Origin: CALGLS01 sp047626155
Lineage (GTDB): Bacteria > Bacteroidota > Bacteroidia > Chitinophagales > Saprospiraceae
DNA: 64,000 nt
NCBI GenBank assembly: GCA_047626155.1
Contig: JBLHRR010000002.1
Location: 1 to 64,000 of the forward strand
Reading direction: 5' to 3'
The number at the start of each line of letters is the position of its first letter. The first letter of the stretch is position 1. Positions 1-7,954 of the stretch are shown piece by piece. A program made the position numbers and the translations under genes. A model generated the notes under the pieces. The model had not been told where the DNA came from. It worked only from the letters and a program-made list of their open reading frames with translations, and did no database searches.

Positions 1-115
1 TGAAAATCAGGACATTCAATTGCGTTTTCAGGATGCCATTCAAATTGGTTCCGGAGATGTCATCGTTCCAAGTGAACGTCGCTATCGTTTGCGATTAGTT
101 AAATTAGAATTTTAG
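1..115 (+). CDS. C-terminal end of an unidentified protein (partial)
   Basis: The window opens inside a reading frame whose codons start at position 2 and end at a TAG at 113-115, giving 37 residues that finish ...RLRLVKLEF. The tail is basic and shows no motif I recognise. It lies about 70 bases upstream of the aldehyde dehydrogenase on the same strand, so the two could be cotranscribed. The function cannot be judged from this piece. Confidence 0.55.
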   Translation, partial: ENQDIQLRFQDAIQIGSGDVIVPSERRYRLRLVKLEF

Positions 116-184
116 AATTTTAGAATTGAAGAATAAATGTCTGCTTTAAACAGACTCGTTCCCTATTACGAAATAAAAGAAACA

Positions 185-1777
185 ATGAATACAATGGATG
201 GAAGAAACCTCATCGGATACCAATACTCTGCGCTGACCAAAGAAATCATGGAAGCCATTAATCCGGAAACACAAAAGCGATTGGATGGTCAGTTCTTTGC
301 GGCCAGCCCTGAAGAAATAGATCAGGCACTTGAGTTGGCAACTACCGCTTTTGAAACCTATAAAAATACCAGCGGACAGCAAAGAGCTGCTTTTCTTAAC
401 GCCATTGCGGACGAAATTTTAAAACTTGGAGATCGTCTTATTGAGCGCTCCATGAAAGAGTCTGGTTTGCCTAAAGGCAGAATCACAGGAGAACGAGGAC
501 GTACGATAGGACAGTTACGGTTATTTGCTCAGGTAGTTGCTGAAGGTTCTTGGGTGGAAGCCAGTATTGATACTGCTATTCCTGATCGGACACCTTTCCC
601 TAAGGCTGATATTAGAAAAATGTTGCTACCAGTAGGGCCAGTCGTTGTTTATACCGCCAGTAATTTTCCCCTTGCTTTTTCTACCGCAGGTGGGGATACC
701 GCTTCGGCACTGGCTTCAGGTTGTCCCGTTGTTGTTAAAGCGCACGAATCACATTTGGGCACTAATGCAATGGTTGCTTATGCGATTCAACAAGCAGCAC
801 ATAAAACAGGAATGCCGGACGGTGTTTTCTCTTCGCTCAATGGCACAGGACCTAAATTGGGTCAATATCTGGTAAAACATCCAGCTGTGACTTCAGTTGC
901 CTTTACCGGATCTTTCAGCGCCGGGAAAGCCATTTTTGATGCAGCGACTAATCGTAAAAAACCAATTCCTGTTTTTGCAGAAATGGGAAGTGTGAACCCA
1001 GTTGTTTTCTTACCGGAAATACTGAATGAAAAAGCGGAGGAACTGGCTCAGCAATATGCGGGTTCTGTGACCTTAGGAGCGGGACAGTTTTGCACGAATC
1101 CGGGATTATTGATAGTCCCCGAAGGAGAAGCTACGGATACCTTTATTGAACATTTGGCAATAGCCATGAACGGAAAGCCAGAGGACGTCATGTTAAATGA
1201 GGGCGTATGTAACAATTATTTTACAGGAAAGGAAAAGATGCTTAAGATTCCTGGCGTCCGGCAAGAAGGGATTGAAAAGAAAGACAGAACAGGTTGGAGG
1301 GGCCAACCGACTCTAGCCTCTGTTTCTGCAAGTGACTTTATGGCTCATGCCGCAGAATTACAACATGAGGTTTTTGGTCCGTTTACACTCCTTGTAAAAT
1401 GTTCAGATATGGAATCTTGTGTCAATGTAGTTAAAGTGTTAGATGGTCAATTGACAGGAACCATCATGGGGCAAGAAAAAGAAATAGTAGCTAATCGTTC
1501 TTTAATATCCGCTTTGCAAAATAAAGTAGGTCGCTTATTATTTAATGGAGTGCCTACGGGTGTGGAAGTATGCCACAGTATGCATCATGGTGGTCCCTAT
1601 CCTGCTACTACAGATAGTCGTTTTACTTCAGTTGGAACAGCAGCCATCAAACGTTTTGCACGGCCAGTAGCATTTCAAAGTTGCCCCGCGGGACTATTGC
1701 CCGCACCGCTGCAAAATAAAAATAGCGACAATGTCTGGCGCCTCTTAAACGGAGAATGGTCGAATGGCGATTGTTAA
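185..1777 (+). CDS. Aldehyde dehydrogenase, 2,5-dioxovalerate (2-oxoglutarate semialdehyde) dehydrogenase type
   Basis: NAD(P)-dependent aldehyde dehydrogenase. The whole-protein pattern fits the family that oxidises 2-oxoglutarate semialdehyde to 2-oxoglutarate, the last step of non-phosphorylating pentose, hexarate or hydroxyproline breakdown. Counted from the first ATG at 137, the general-base Glu is residue 282 (FAEMGSVNP) and the catalytic Cys is residue 319 (GAGQFCTNPG). The cofactor-binding fold lies around the FTGSFSAG motif. The frame can also open at 137, but homologues normally begin close to GRNLIG, so ATG 185 (or 194) is preferred. No sugar-acid dehydratase or transporter is visible in the window, so the upstream pathway is unknown. 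Substrate assignment is by family resemblance. Confidence 0.85.
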   Translation: MNTMDGRNLIGYQYSALTKEIMEAINPETQKRLDGQFFAASPEEIDQALELATTAFETYKNTSGQQRAAFLNAIADEILKLGDRLIERSMKESGLPKGRITGERGRTIGQLRLFAQVVAEGSWVEASIDTAIPDRTPFPKADIRKMLLPVGPVVVYTASNFPLAFSTAGGDTASALASGCPVVVKAHESHLGTNAMVAYAIQQAAHKTGMPDGVFSSLNGTGPKLGQYLVKHPAVTSVAFTGSFSAGKAIFDAATNRKKPIPVFAEMGSVNPVVFLPEILNEKAEELAQQYAGSVTLGAGQFCTNPGLLIVPEGEATDTFIEHLAIAMNGKPEDVMLNEGVCNNYFTGKEKMLKIPGVRQEGIEKKDRTGWRGQPTLASVSASDFMAHAAELQHEVFGPFTLLVKCSDMESCVNVVKVLDGQLTGTIMGQEKEIVANRSLISALQNKVGRLLFNGVPTGVEVCHSMHHGGPYPATTDSRFTSVGTAAIKRFARPVAFQSCPAGLLPAPLQNKNSDNVWRLLNGEWSNGDC

Positions 1778-1805
1778 ATTTTAGAACTCAATAAAACCAA
1801 CGAGT

Positions 1806-1913
1806 ATGAAGAGCATAAGGCCCAAACTTAATTTATCGTATTATTTTTTCCTTTTAGGTATGTTGCTATTTTTGGCTGCTTGTCGTGCCTCTGATTGTGG
1901 CTGTCCTCAGTAA
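1806..1913 (+). CDS. Tiny lipoprotein, 35 residues, CRxSDCGCP type
   Basis: A 35-residue frame begins at ATG 1806, about 30 bases after the aldehyde dehydrogenase, and ends at TAA 1911-1913. It has a basic N-terminus, a hydrophobic stretch and a clear lipobox (LAAC), and then only ten residues after the lipid-attachment Cys: CRASDCGCPQ. The mature peptide would be a lipid-anchored decapeptide with three cysteines. Very short lipoproteins ending in a DCGCP-like tail occur in Bacteroidota as hypothetical proteins (from memory, not searched). The function is unknown, and chance occurrence cannot be excluded at this length. Confidence 0.5.
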   Translation: MKSIRPKLNLSYYFFLLGMLLFLAACRASDCGCPQ

Positions 1914-2032
1914 AAGACTGATTCTCATGTACCTGATTGGTTCTAAACCAAAATCCGTTTTATCCGTTAAAGGGCTAAGGAAACAGCAATTAATGCTGGG
2001 TCTCCCTTATCTAGAATTATAGCTATATCAAT

Positions 2033-3142
2033 ATGAGAGGAGTTTGGAAAATTGTGACTATTACGGGTATTCCAGTACAAATCCACTGGTCGTTCAGCTT
2101 TTTATTTTTTTGGGTGTATTATGAGGGGAATCAAAATGGGCTCTCGTGGAATGAAATGTTCACCTTTGCTTTATTGCTTGCTGCTCTGTTTACCTGCGTG
2201 GTTTTGCATGAGTTTGGTCACGCGCTAGCTGCGCGTCGTTACGGGGTTTCTACCAAGGATATAACACTTTCTCCAATAGGAGGCGTTGCTCGATTGAATA
2301 GATTGCCAGAAAAACCAGTACAGGAATTTGTAGTAGCCATAGCAGGACCATTAGTGAACATTGCTATTGGTTTAGCAATTGGGATTGTATTCTTAATATT
2401 TTCAATCAGGTTCTTACCTCGTTTTTCTACGAACCCAACACAGGCCTTTAGTAACCCTGATAATTTTTTTCAATGGTTATTTTTCCTCAATATCGTTTTA
2501 GCCGTTTTTAATTTGCTTCCTGCTTTTCCTATGGATGGGGGTAGGATGCTTCGATCACTTCTGTCAATAAAACTAGGACGTTTGAAGGCTACAAGAGTAG
2601 CATCCTTGATTGGTCGGGTGATTGCTATATTATTGTTAATGGTTGCTATTTACAACGGAGACATACTGTTCGGTTTTGTAAGCCTTTTCGTTTTCTTTAT
2701 GGCCGCGCACGAATATTATATGGTTCGGATGGATGATGTTTTGGCGAATAAAAACATCGGTGACTTGAACCAGCAGAGTGATTTTACGCTGCTCCGGTCA
2801 GAGGCGAAAATGAAAACAGCTATTGATATTTTTTCAAAAGGAAATGAAAAGAATTTTTTGGTATTAGATGAAGCAGAAAAGCTTTGCGGTGTATTGGAGG
2901 AACAAGCAATTCAAATGGTAATAAACGGGGAAGGTATAGGTAGTCAGATTAAAAATCACGTAAAAAACATAAACGGAGCAGTGTTGTTAGACGATAGACT
3001 GGGTGTCGTTTATTCTAGGATGGATAATCCAATTTACCGGGTTTTACCCATTTATGATGCAGGGGCCTTGGTGGGGGTTATAGACTTAGATCGGCTCAAT
3101 CGCTTTGTCAAAAAGAAGGTGCGTACCCGTTTTGCAATATAA
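2033..3142 (+). CDS. Site-2 protease family (M50B) intramembrane metalloprotease
   Basis: Membrane zinc protease of the SpoIVFB/Rip1-like S2P group, which cleaves membrane-embedded substrates such as anti-sigma factors. The HExxH motif is HEFGH at residues 59-63 within a hydrophobic segment. The second metal ligand is Asp168 in FPMDGGR, the diagnostic NLLPxxPxDGG-type motif. About five or six hydrophobic segments occupy residues 10-230. The cytoplasmic C-terminal third (about 240-369) resembles a degenerate CBS-domain pair, as in other SpoIVFB-like proteins. No sigma/anti-sigma pair is adjacent, so the substrate is unknown. Confidence 0.85.
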   Translation: MRGVWKIVTITGIPVQIHWSFSFLFFWVYYEGNQNGLSWNEMFTFALLLAALFTCVVLHEFGHALAARRYGVSTKDITLSPIGGVARLNRLPEKPVQEFVVAIAGPLVNIAIGLAIGIVFLIFSIRFLPRFSTNPTQAFSNPDNFFQWLFFLNIVLAVFNLLPAFPMDGGRMLRSLLSIKLGRLKATRVASLIGRVIAILLLMVAIYNGDILFGFVSLFVFFMAAHEYYMVRMDDVLANKNIGDLNQQSDFTLLRSEAKMKTAIDIFSKGNEKNFLVLDEAEKLCGVLEEQAIQMVINGEGIGSQIKNHVKNINGAVLLDDRLGVVYSRMDNPIYRVLPIYDAGALVGVIDLDRLNRFVKKKVRTRFAI

Positions 3143-3179
3143 ATTTCTTCTTGTCTGAGGACTTGACTTTAAAGAGGCT

Positions 3180-3225
3180 AAAAAAATACTTACCGGTTTA
3201 TACAAGGAGTAAAATCGGTAAGTAT
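3180..3225 (-). terminator. Rho-independent terminator after the Skp-like gene
   Basis: A perfect 10-bp inverted repeat (ATACTTACCG at 3186-3195, CGGTAAGTAT at 3216-3225) is followed on the minus strand by a run of T. It lies just past the stop codon of the minus-strand OmpH/Skp gene. Confidence 0.6.
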
Positions 3226-3236
3226 AATGGCGTTTA

Positions 3237-3752
3237 TTAAAGAGCCATCTGCTTTTTAACAGCTTCCGACACATCCTCCGATTCCACATAAAGAATGGCA
3301 TTGTAAAAACTGGAATCAAAAATAAAAGCAAAGATTTGTGCTTTCCCAACTTCTTTAATTGCTTTTTCCACCTGAGTAAATATAGGCAAGTATAAATCTT
3401 CCCTACTCCTCAACATTTTTTGTTCGTCCTCCTGTCTGCGTTTAAAAATTTCTTGTTGCTCTGCTTCCAAAGCAGCATATTTTTCCTCTGCTGCTTTTTT
3501 AGAAAATATTCCAGTGCTATAGTCTTGCTCAAAACTATTTGCTTTCGTATCAAGTGCTTTTTGTAATTTATCTGTTGTTTCCACCAGTTGATTGCGGTAA
3601 TTAACCAACTCTTTATCTATTTGTTTAGCCGCAGGAAGTTCTGCAATAAATTTTTGAGAATTGATATGTCCAAATTTTTGAGCAAAAATGGAGCTGTTGA
3701 ATAAGAAGAGTAAAAAGAAAATAAAGCTAAAGAATCGTGTAGATTTAATCAT
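3237..3752 (-). CDS. OmpH/Skp family periplasmic chaperone
   Basis: 171 residues with an N-terminal signal peptide ending near SIFAQ, followed by FGHINSQKFIAELPA, the usual start of the OmpH/Skp domain. The middle (about 45-125) is a charged coiled coil rich in Lys, Glu and Gln, as in the Skp tentacles. Skp proteins hold unfolded outer-membrane proteins in the periplasm on their way to the BAM complex. Bacteroidota usually carry several paralogues, often beside bamA. Here bamA lies 16 kb away, so this looks like a dispersed copy. It has its own terminator. Confidence 0.8.
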   Translation of the reverse strand: MIKSTRFFSFIFFLLFLFNSSIFAQKFGHINSQKFIAELPAAKQIDKELVNYRNQLVETTDKLQKALDTKANSFEQDYSTGIFSKKAAEEKYAALEAEQQEIFKRRQEDEQKMLRSREDLYLPIFTQVEKAIKEVGKAQIFAFIFDSSFYNAILYVESEDVSEAVKKQMAL

Positions 3753-3897
3753 TATTAAGTTGTTAGTGAGTTACAAATTTAGCCTAGTATTTCCGTTTAT
3801 TAAAGTTAATTTATATTTTTAACGAAAGTATAAATGTCTTCACGGCTATTTATACATCAAAACAACGGACTTTTTAACTAATTAAAAACAAACTATT

Positions 3898-4353
3898 ATG
3901 GGTTTATTCGACTTTATTAAAAAATTATTTGGCGGTGTAGCTGATACTACTGGCGATATTGCTGGAGGAGCAGTAGACATGGCGAAAAATGGATCTAAAG
4001 CAGCTGCGGATGGTGTAGGAGATTTAGCTGACAAAGCAGGCGATTTAGCAGATGGTGCCGTGGATATGGCGGGCGATGCATTGTCAGGAGCAAAAGATAT
4101 GGCAGGCGACTTGGTGGACAAAGCTGGTGACTTGGCAGAAGGCGCAGCCGAGATGGCAAAGGATGTCGGAAGTACTGTGTTAGACAAAGCAGGAGATGCT
4201 GCGGACATGGCAAAAAAGGTAGGAGGGGTAGTAATGGATACCGCAGGTGATGCATTGTCGGGAGAAAAAGATGTAGTTGGTGATGTTGTTGCCGACAAAG
4301 CGGGAGATGTCGTAGATGCGGTTGATAAAGCAACGGATAATCCTACGGTTTAA
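3898..4353 (+). CDS. LEA-like repetitive amphipathic-helix protein
   Basis: 151 residues, no signal peptide. The N-terminus MGLFDFIKKLFGG looks like a short amphipathic anchor. The rest is low-complexity, made almost only of Gly, Ala, Asp, Lys, Val, Leu and Met, with recurring units such as DKAGDLADGAVDMAGDALSG. The block around AGDALSGAKDMAGDLVDKAGD recurs near the end as AGDALSGEKDVVGDVVADKAGD. Such 7/11-residue periodic helices resemble late-embryogenesis-abundant and apolipoprotein-like proteins, which are disordered until they dry or bind a membrane. The function is inferred only. The complementary strand is also open, but that is a by-product of the repeat. Confidence 0.6.
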   Translation: MGLFDFIKKLFGGVADTTGDIAGGAVDMAKNGSKAAADGVGDLADKAGDLADGAVDMAGDALSGAKDMAGDLVDKAGDLAEGAAEMAKDVGSTVLDKAGDAADMAKKVGGVVMDTAGDALSGEKDVVGDVVADKAGDVVDAVDKATDNPTV

Positions 4354-4376
4354 TTACTTCTGAAACATAGAAAAAA

Positions 4377-4409
4377 GGGGCGGTGTGTATATCAACACCG
4401 CCCCTTTCT
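4377..4409. terminator. Terminator between convergent genes
   Basis: A perfect 10-bp stem, GGGGCGGTGT (4377-4386) with ACACCGCCCC (4395-4404), is flanked by A-rich sequence before and T-rich sequence after. It can act on both strands and sits between the LEA-like gene (+) and the methyltransferase gene (-). Confidence 0.8.
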
Positions 4410-4434
4410 ATTTGTATGGATTTTGTGAAAAAAC

Positions 4435-5622
4435 TTAACTTACTCGCAAAACCAAGCCCTTTAAATAACTTCCCTCTGGATGAAATAAACTTACCGGATG
4501 ATCAGGTGGCTGAGATAAATGATGTAAAATACTTACCTGCCTCCCTGCTTCAATAGCTGCTGCCATCAGAGTTGATTGAAACAATTGTCTGTCAATAACC
4601 TGAGAACAAGAGAAGGTGAATAAGATACCTCCAGGGGCTATCCTTCGAATGGCTTCTGCATTAATTCTTTTGTAGCCTTTAACTGCATTGTGCCGCTTGG
4701 CTATAGATTTGGCAAAAGCTGGAGGATCTAAAACAATTAAGTCGTAAGTCGTTTCCGTTTCTTTAAAATAACGATTGACATCGGCAGAGAAACCTTCATG
4801 CTTGTCTACTAATTCAGGACTGTTTGCAACAATGTTCTTACGGCAAAGGTCGATTGCCTTTTCAGAGGCATCTACAGAGTGAACCAACGTAGCTCCAGCT
4901 TTTAATGCATAGACTGAAAAGCCACCCGTGTAGCAAAAAGCATTCAGTACTTTTCTCCCCGCAGCATACTTCCCTACAAAGGCCCGGTTGTCTCGCTGAT
5001 CCAAAAAGAAACCAGTCTTCTGCCCTGTTTGATAATTAATTAGAAAAGAATTTCCATTTTCAAGTACAGCAATTTCATCAACCAATTCGCCGTGAAGCAT
5101 ACCATCTTCCATGGTCCGGGCATAATTACCAGGTAGTGCCTTTTTACTTTTGTCATAAATGGACTGGAGGAGGCTTTCGCCGAAAACAGCTTGAAGCGCC
5201 GTTGCTATTTGTTTAATCTGGCGATGCATTCCAATGGAATGACATTGAACCACGGCGGTTGTTCCAAAGACATCTATAATGAGGCCAGGGCAACCATCTC
5301 CCTCAGCATGCACCAGCCGATAGCAATCCGTGAGGTCGTTATCAGGAAAGCCAATTTGACTTCTGGTATCATGGGCCTGTTGAATCTTTGCCGTCCAGAA
5401 TTCCTGAGCTGCCTCTGTTTGTTCAAAAGAAATAATCCGAACCTTTATACTAGCATCCTGATAGTGACCAGTAGCTAGATATTCATCCCGGGAGCTATAG
5501 ACCTCCACTAGATCACCATCTGAAATGTCTTTATCTTCTTTGGCTACACCACCTGAGAATATCCATGGGTGAAATCGTTCGATAGAGACCTCTCGTTGGG
5601 GCCGTAAGGTTAATTTTTTCAT
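4435..5622 (-). CDS. Class I SAM-dependent rRNA methyltransferase, RlmI-like (m5C)
   Basis: 395 residues with the RlmI/RsmI-type layout. An N-terminal PUA domain (about 1-75, with RFHPWIFSGG) is followed by a linker domain and a Rossmann methyltransferase domain (about 170-395). The SAM-binding motif is NAFCYTGGFSVYAL, motif IV is LDPPAFAK, and the catalytic Cys is residue 339 in FTFSCSQ. The E. coli homologue methylates C1962 of 23S rRNA at carbon 5. The same target is likely but unproven here. It is a single gene between two terminators. Confidence 0.82.
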   Translation of the reverse strand: MKKLTLRPQREVSIERFHPWIFSGGVAKEDKDISDGDLVEVYSSRDEYLATGHYQDASIKVRIISFEQTEAAQEFWTAKIQQAHDTRSQIGFPDNDLTDCYRLVHAEGDGCPGLIIDVFGTTAVVQCHSIGMHRQIKQIATALQAVFGESLLQSIYDKSKKALPGNYARTMEDGMLHGELVDEIAVLENGNSFLINYQTGQKTGFFLDQRDNRAFVGKYAAGRKVLNAFCYTGGFSVYALKAGATLVHSVDASEKAIDLCRKNIVANSPELVDKHEGFSADVNRYFKETETTYDLIVLDPPAFAKSIAKRHNAVKGYKRINAEAIRRIAPGGILFTFSCSQVIDRQLFQSTLMAAAIEAGRQVSILHHLSQPPDHPVSLFHPEGSYLKGLVLRVS

Positions 5623-5653
5623 ATGCTGTTTTCTAAATGAATTGCGAAGGTCG

Positions 5654-5690
5654 TAAAAAAAACCTGCCTGTTTACAACAGGCAGGTTTTT
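5654..5690 (-). terminator. Rho-independent terminator after the coiled-coil/HhH gene
   Basis: A 12-bp perfect stem, AACCTGCCTGTT at 5661-5672 with AACAGGCAGGTT at 5676-5687, has a 3-base loop. On the minus strand it is followed by a T-run, and it ends the OmpA / HhH transcription unit. Confidence 0.82.
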
Positions 5691-5727
5691 ATGTCTTTTA
5701 TAATTCATTCGTCATTTAAGAATGAAG

Positions 5728-6792
5728 CTAAGCGATTAATTTCTTTGCTTGCCCAACCCAATCATCCCGATTTATTCGGCCTGGGAAAAACTGAATAGCG
5801 GCTGTAATTTGTAAAATAAGATCAGCATCAAATTGGCTGATTTGTTGGTAGGTGAAAATGCCTATATCGTTCAATTTCTTTTCAATGAAGGGACCAATGC
5901 CGTTAATTTTTTTCAAGTCATTTTTTTCACCAACAGTCGCAGATTTAATCTTGCTTCCAATCGCTGAATTAATTGCAGACCGGGCAGAGGCCGTGCGCTC
6001 TTCCATCGAGACTTCATCTCCCACCACCGGTTGCTTTGGTTTACTAGTTCCCAAATCTGCCTGAGCGATTTGAATTGTTGATAATGTTTTCTGGAGGCGG
6101 TTGTTTTCGCGTTCCAATTGTTCCAGCCGAGATTTTATGGCGATTATACCGCTATCTAAGCTACTACCAGAAGAAGAATGAGTGCCTGAATTGGTGCCTA
6201 ATTCGGCATGTAAGTTTTGGTTTTCAGCTTCCATTCTGCTGAGTTTTACTTCCAGTGCGTTGATCCGGTTGGTGGTCAGCTCGAAGGTGTCTTGCAAGTG
6301 CTCAACATCATCAGATTGAAAAGTCCCTCGGTCAGCCAGAGCAGTCAATTCATCATTTTTGTATTGGAGGTCTGCGACTAGTTTATGAAGTTCATCTACC
6401 CGCTCGATGTTCGATGTATTCTCAGCACTGATGCTGGAGGCAACCTGTTTATTGTTTTCTAAATCAGCACTGAGGTGGCTGTTTTCCTCTTCCAATTGAC
6501 GGGTACGAACTTGAGTTTCTTCCAATTCCTGCTGAGTCCTTTGGATGGCTTCTTCTTTCATTTCCAGTTGTTCTTTATAAGAACCATTTTCAGCACGAAG
6601 CATGATGAGATCTTTATCTTTGGCCTGAAGCTCTCTTTTCAATTGGCGTATTTTTCCAGAGCGGGACCATCGGCCGAAGAGTAAGCCCAAAAGCCAGGAG
6701 ATGAAAAGAAAGCCAATAATATAAAGGCTGTCTTCAACAGACAAGGCTGTGAAGAGTTGGGTGAAAAATTCTTTTAATTTGTCAAGTGTCAT
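5728..6792 (-). CDS. Membrane-anchored coiled-coil protein with C-terminal helix-hairpin-helix domain
   Basis: 354 residues. One hydrophobic segment (about 22-40) is followed by a basic stretch (RWSRSGKIRQLKR), so the long C-terminal part should be cytoplasmic. Residues about 45-240 are heptad-like coiled coil rich in Glu, Gln, Lys and Asn. The last about 60 residues (LKKINGIGPFIEKKLNDIGI and FPGRINRDDW) form an HhH unit of the kind found in predicted 5'-flap-nuclease-like proteins, where it usually binds DNA or is purely structural. It starts 45 bases after the OmpA-like gene on the same strand and shares its terminator. No nuclease active site is visible. Confidence 0.65.
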   Translation of the reverse strand: MTLDKLKEFFTQLFTALSVEDSLYIIGFLFISWLLGLLFGRWSRSGKIRQLKRELQAKDKDLIMLRAENGSYKEQLEMKEEAIQRTQQELEETQVRTRQLEEENSHLSADLENNKQVASSISAENTSNIERVDELHKLVADLQYKNDELTALADRGTFQSDDVEHLQDTFELTTNRINALEVKLSRMEAENQNLHAELGTNSGTHSSSGSSLDSGIIAIKSRLEQLERENNRLQKTLSTIQIAQADLGTSKPKQPVVGDEVSMEERTASARSAINSAIGSKIKSATVGEKNDLKKINGIGPFIEKKLNDIGIFTYQQISQFDADLILQITAAIQFFPGRINRDDWVGQAKKLIA

Positions 6793-6837
6793 AATGTAAA
6801 AATTATAAGAGAAAAGTCGTTTGGATCCGGATAGGGT

Positions 6838-7716
6838 TTAGTCAATTTTAAAATTTACCCGGCGGTTTTTTTGCATATTCTCTGGCCCGTCATTAGGAGC
6901 TACAGGTTGTTTCTCTCCTAGGGATGCGGTATTTATTTTTGATTTCATTCCTTCCTTTATGAAAAATTGACGAGCACTATTCGCTCGCTTTTTTCCTAGT
7001 TCGTCATTGTAAAAATCATTCCCATCGCTGTCGGTATGGCCGATGATGGTCAGGCCTTTGTCGCTATGTTTATTCATATAGGTAACAACAGAGTCTGCGT
7101 AAAGTAAAAAAGCAGAACCAGGAGTAAATACATCAGAGTTTTTTGCAAAGTTAGCATCAGAGTAGGTCATGTCGTGAAAAGAAAATTGAACTTTGGAATA
7201 TTCATCCGGACGTTCTTCATCAACTGCTGTTGGAAATAAAGAAAAAGAAATAGGTTCAATCAATCGATCTCCTTCAATAGTGTTATAATCCAAGCTGATT
7301 CTTTTTTCATCAATACCTCTTGCGATTAATAAGTTACGCACTTTTTCTGCCCTAGCTAATCCAAGGTTTTCCTGAAGGGTATTCTTTAAAGGCGAAGCGG
7401 ATTCGCCAGTGAGCATAGAACCAGTGATAGTCACCGATCGTTCCGGTTGCTCTTTTAGAATATCAGCTAGAGCATCAAGGAAGGAATTATTACGGGCATT
7501 CAAATCAGGCAGGCTTTCTCCTTTAGCAAAAGCAAATTGTTCATAGCCTTCTAGAATTACTTCTTCGCCAAAAGTGAGGTTGAGTGTTTGAGGTCTGCTT
7601 TCTACGACGGCGGTGATTTTTTCACCACAGTGATTCTTTATTTTACAAACGTAATAATAGCGGGCAAAGGAAGCCCACATCAGAAAAAATAGAAAGCCAA
7701 AGAAGATAGATCTCAT
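6838..7716 (-). CDS. OmpA-family protein with two tandem OmpA-like modules
   Basis: 292 residues with an N-terminal membrane or signal segment (FFGFLFFLMWASFA). A first, weaker OmpA-like module (about 45-150) carries LTFGEEVILEGYEQFAF and a RAEKVRNLLIARGI helix. A clear C-terminal module (about 190-292) carries GHTDSDG, the RANSARQFF helix and a terminal NRRVNFKID. OmpA modules bind diaminopimelate in peptidoglycan. No beta-barrel is present, so it is most likely an inner-membrane-anchored or periplasmic peptidoglycan-binding protein. It is the first gene of the unit with the coiled-coil/HhH protein. Confidence 0.75.
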   Translation of the reverse strand: MRSIFFGFLFFLMWASFARYYYVCKIKNHCGEKITAVVESRPQTLNLTFGEEVILEGYEQFAFAKGESLPDLNARNNSFLDALADILKEQPERSVTITGSMLTGESASPLKNTLQENLGLARAEKVRNLLIARGIDEKRISLDYNTIEGDRLIEPISFSLFPTAVDEERPDEYSKVQFSFHDMTYSDANFAKNSDVFTPGSAFLLYADSVVTYMNKHSDKGLTIIGHTDSDGNDFYNDELGKKRANSARQFFIKEGMKSKINTASLGEKQPVAPNDGPENMQKNRRVNFKID

Positions 7717-7954
7717 GCGTTAGGTGTTGTGTTTTAGGAGTGTTTTCTCTTCCATCCGTAGTATGTTTGTTTGTTGTTTAGAAACTGTAAAATTCGAAAT
7801 TAATCGAAGAACCATTTATTCCGTACGAGTCCCTAAAAAGATAAATGTACGTATTTACTATTATACCACAAAAAAGGCCCTAATTCTTTTTGTACCTTGC
7901 TCTCATAATGAGTAATTCTTTTGAACAGTTACTTACCATTAAAAACAACTATCA

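Noticed and set aside
137..184. Upstream ATG of the aldehyde dehydrogenase
   Set aside because: It adds 16 residues not expected in the family. ATG 185 leads directly into the conserved N-terminus.
3882..4298. Antisense open frame rich in Ser, Pro and Ala opposite the LEA-like gene
   Set aside because: It is the mirror of a repetitive Gly/Ala/Asp gene. Composition explains the lack of stops, and no start context or homology is seen.
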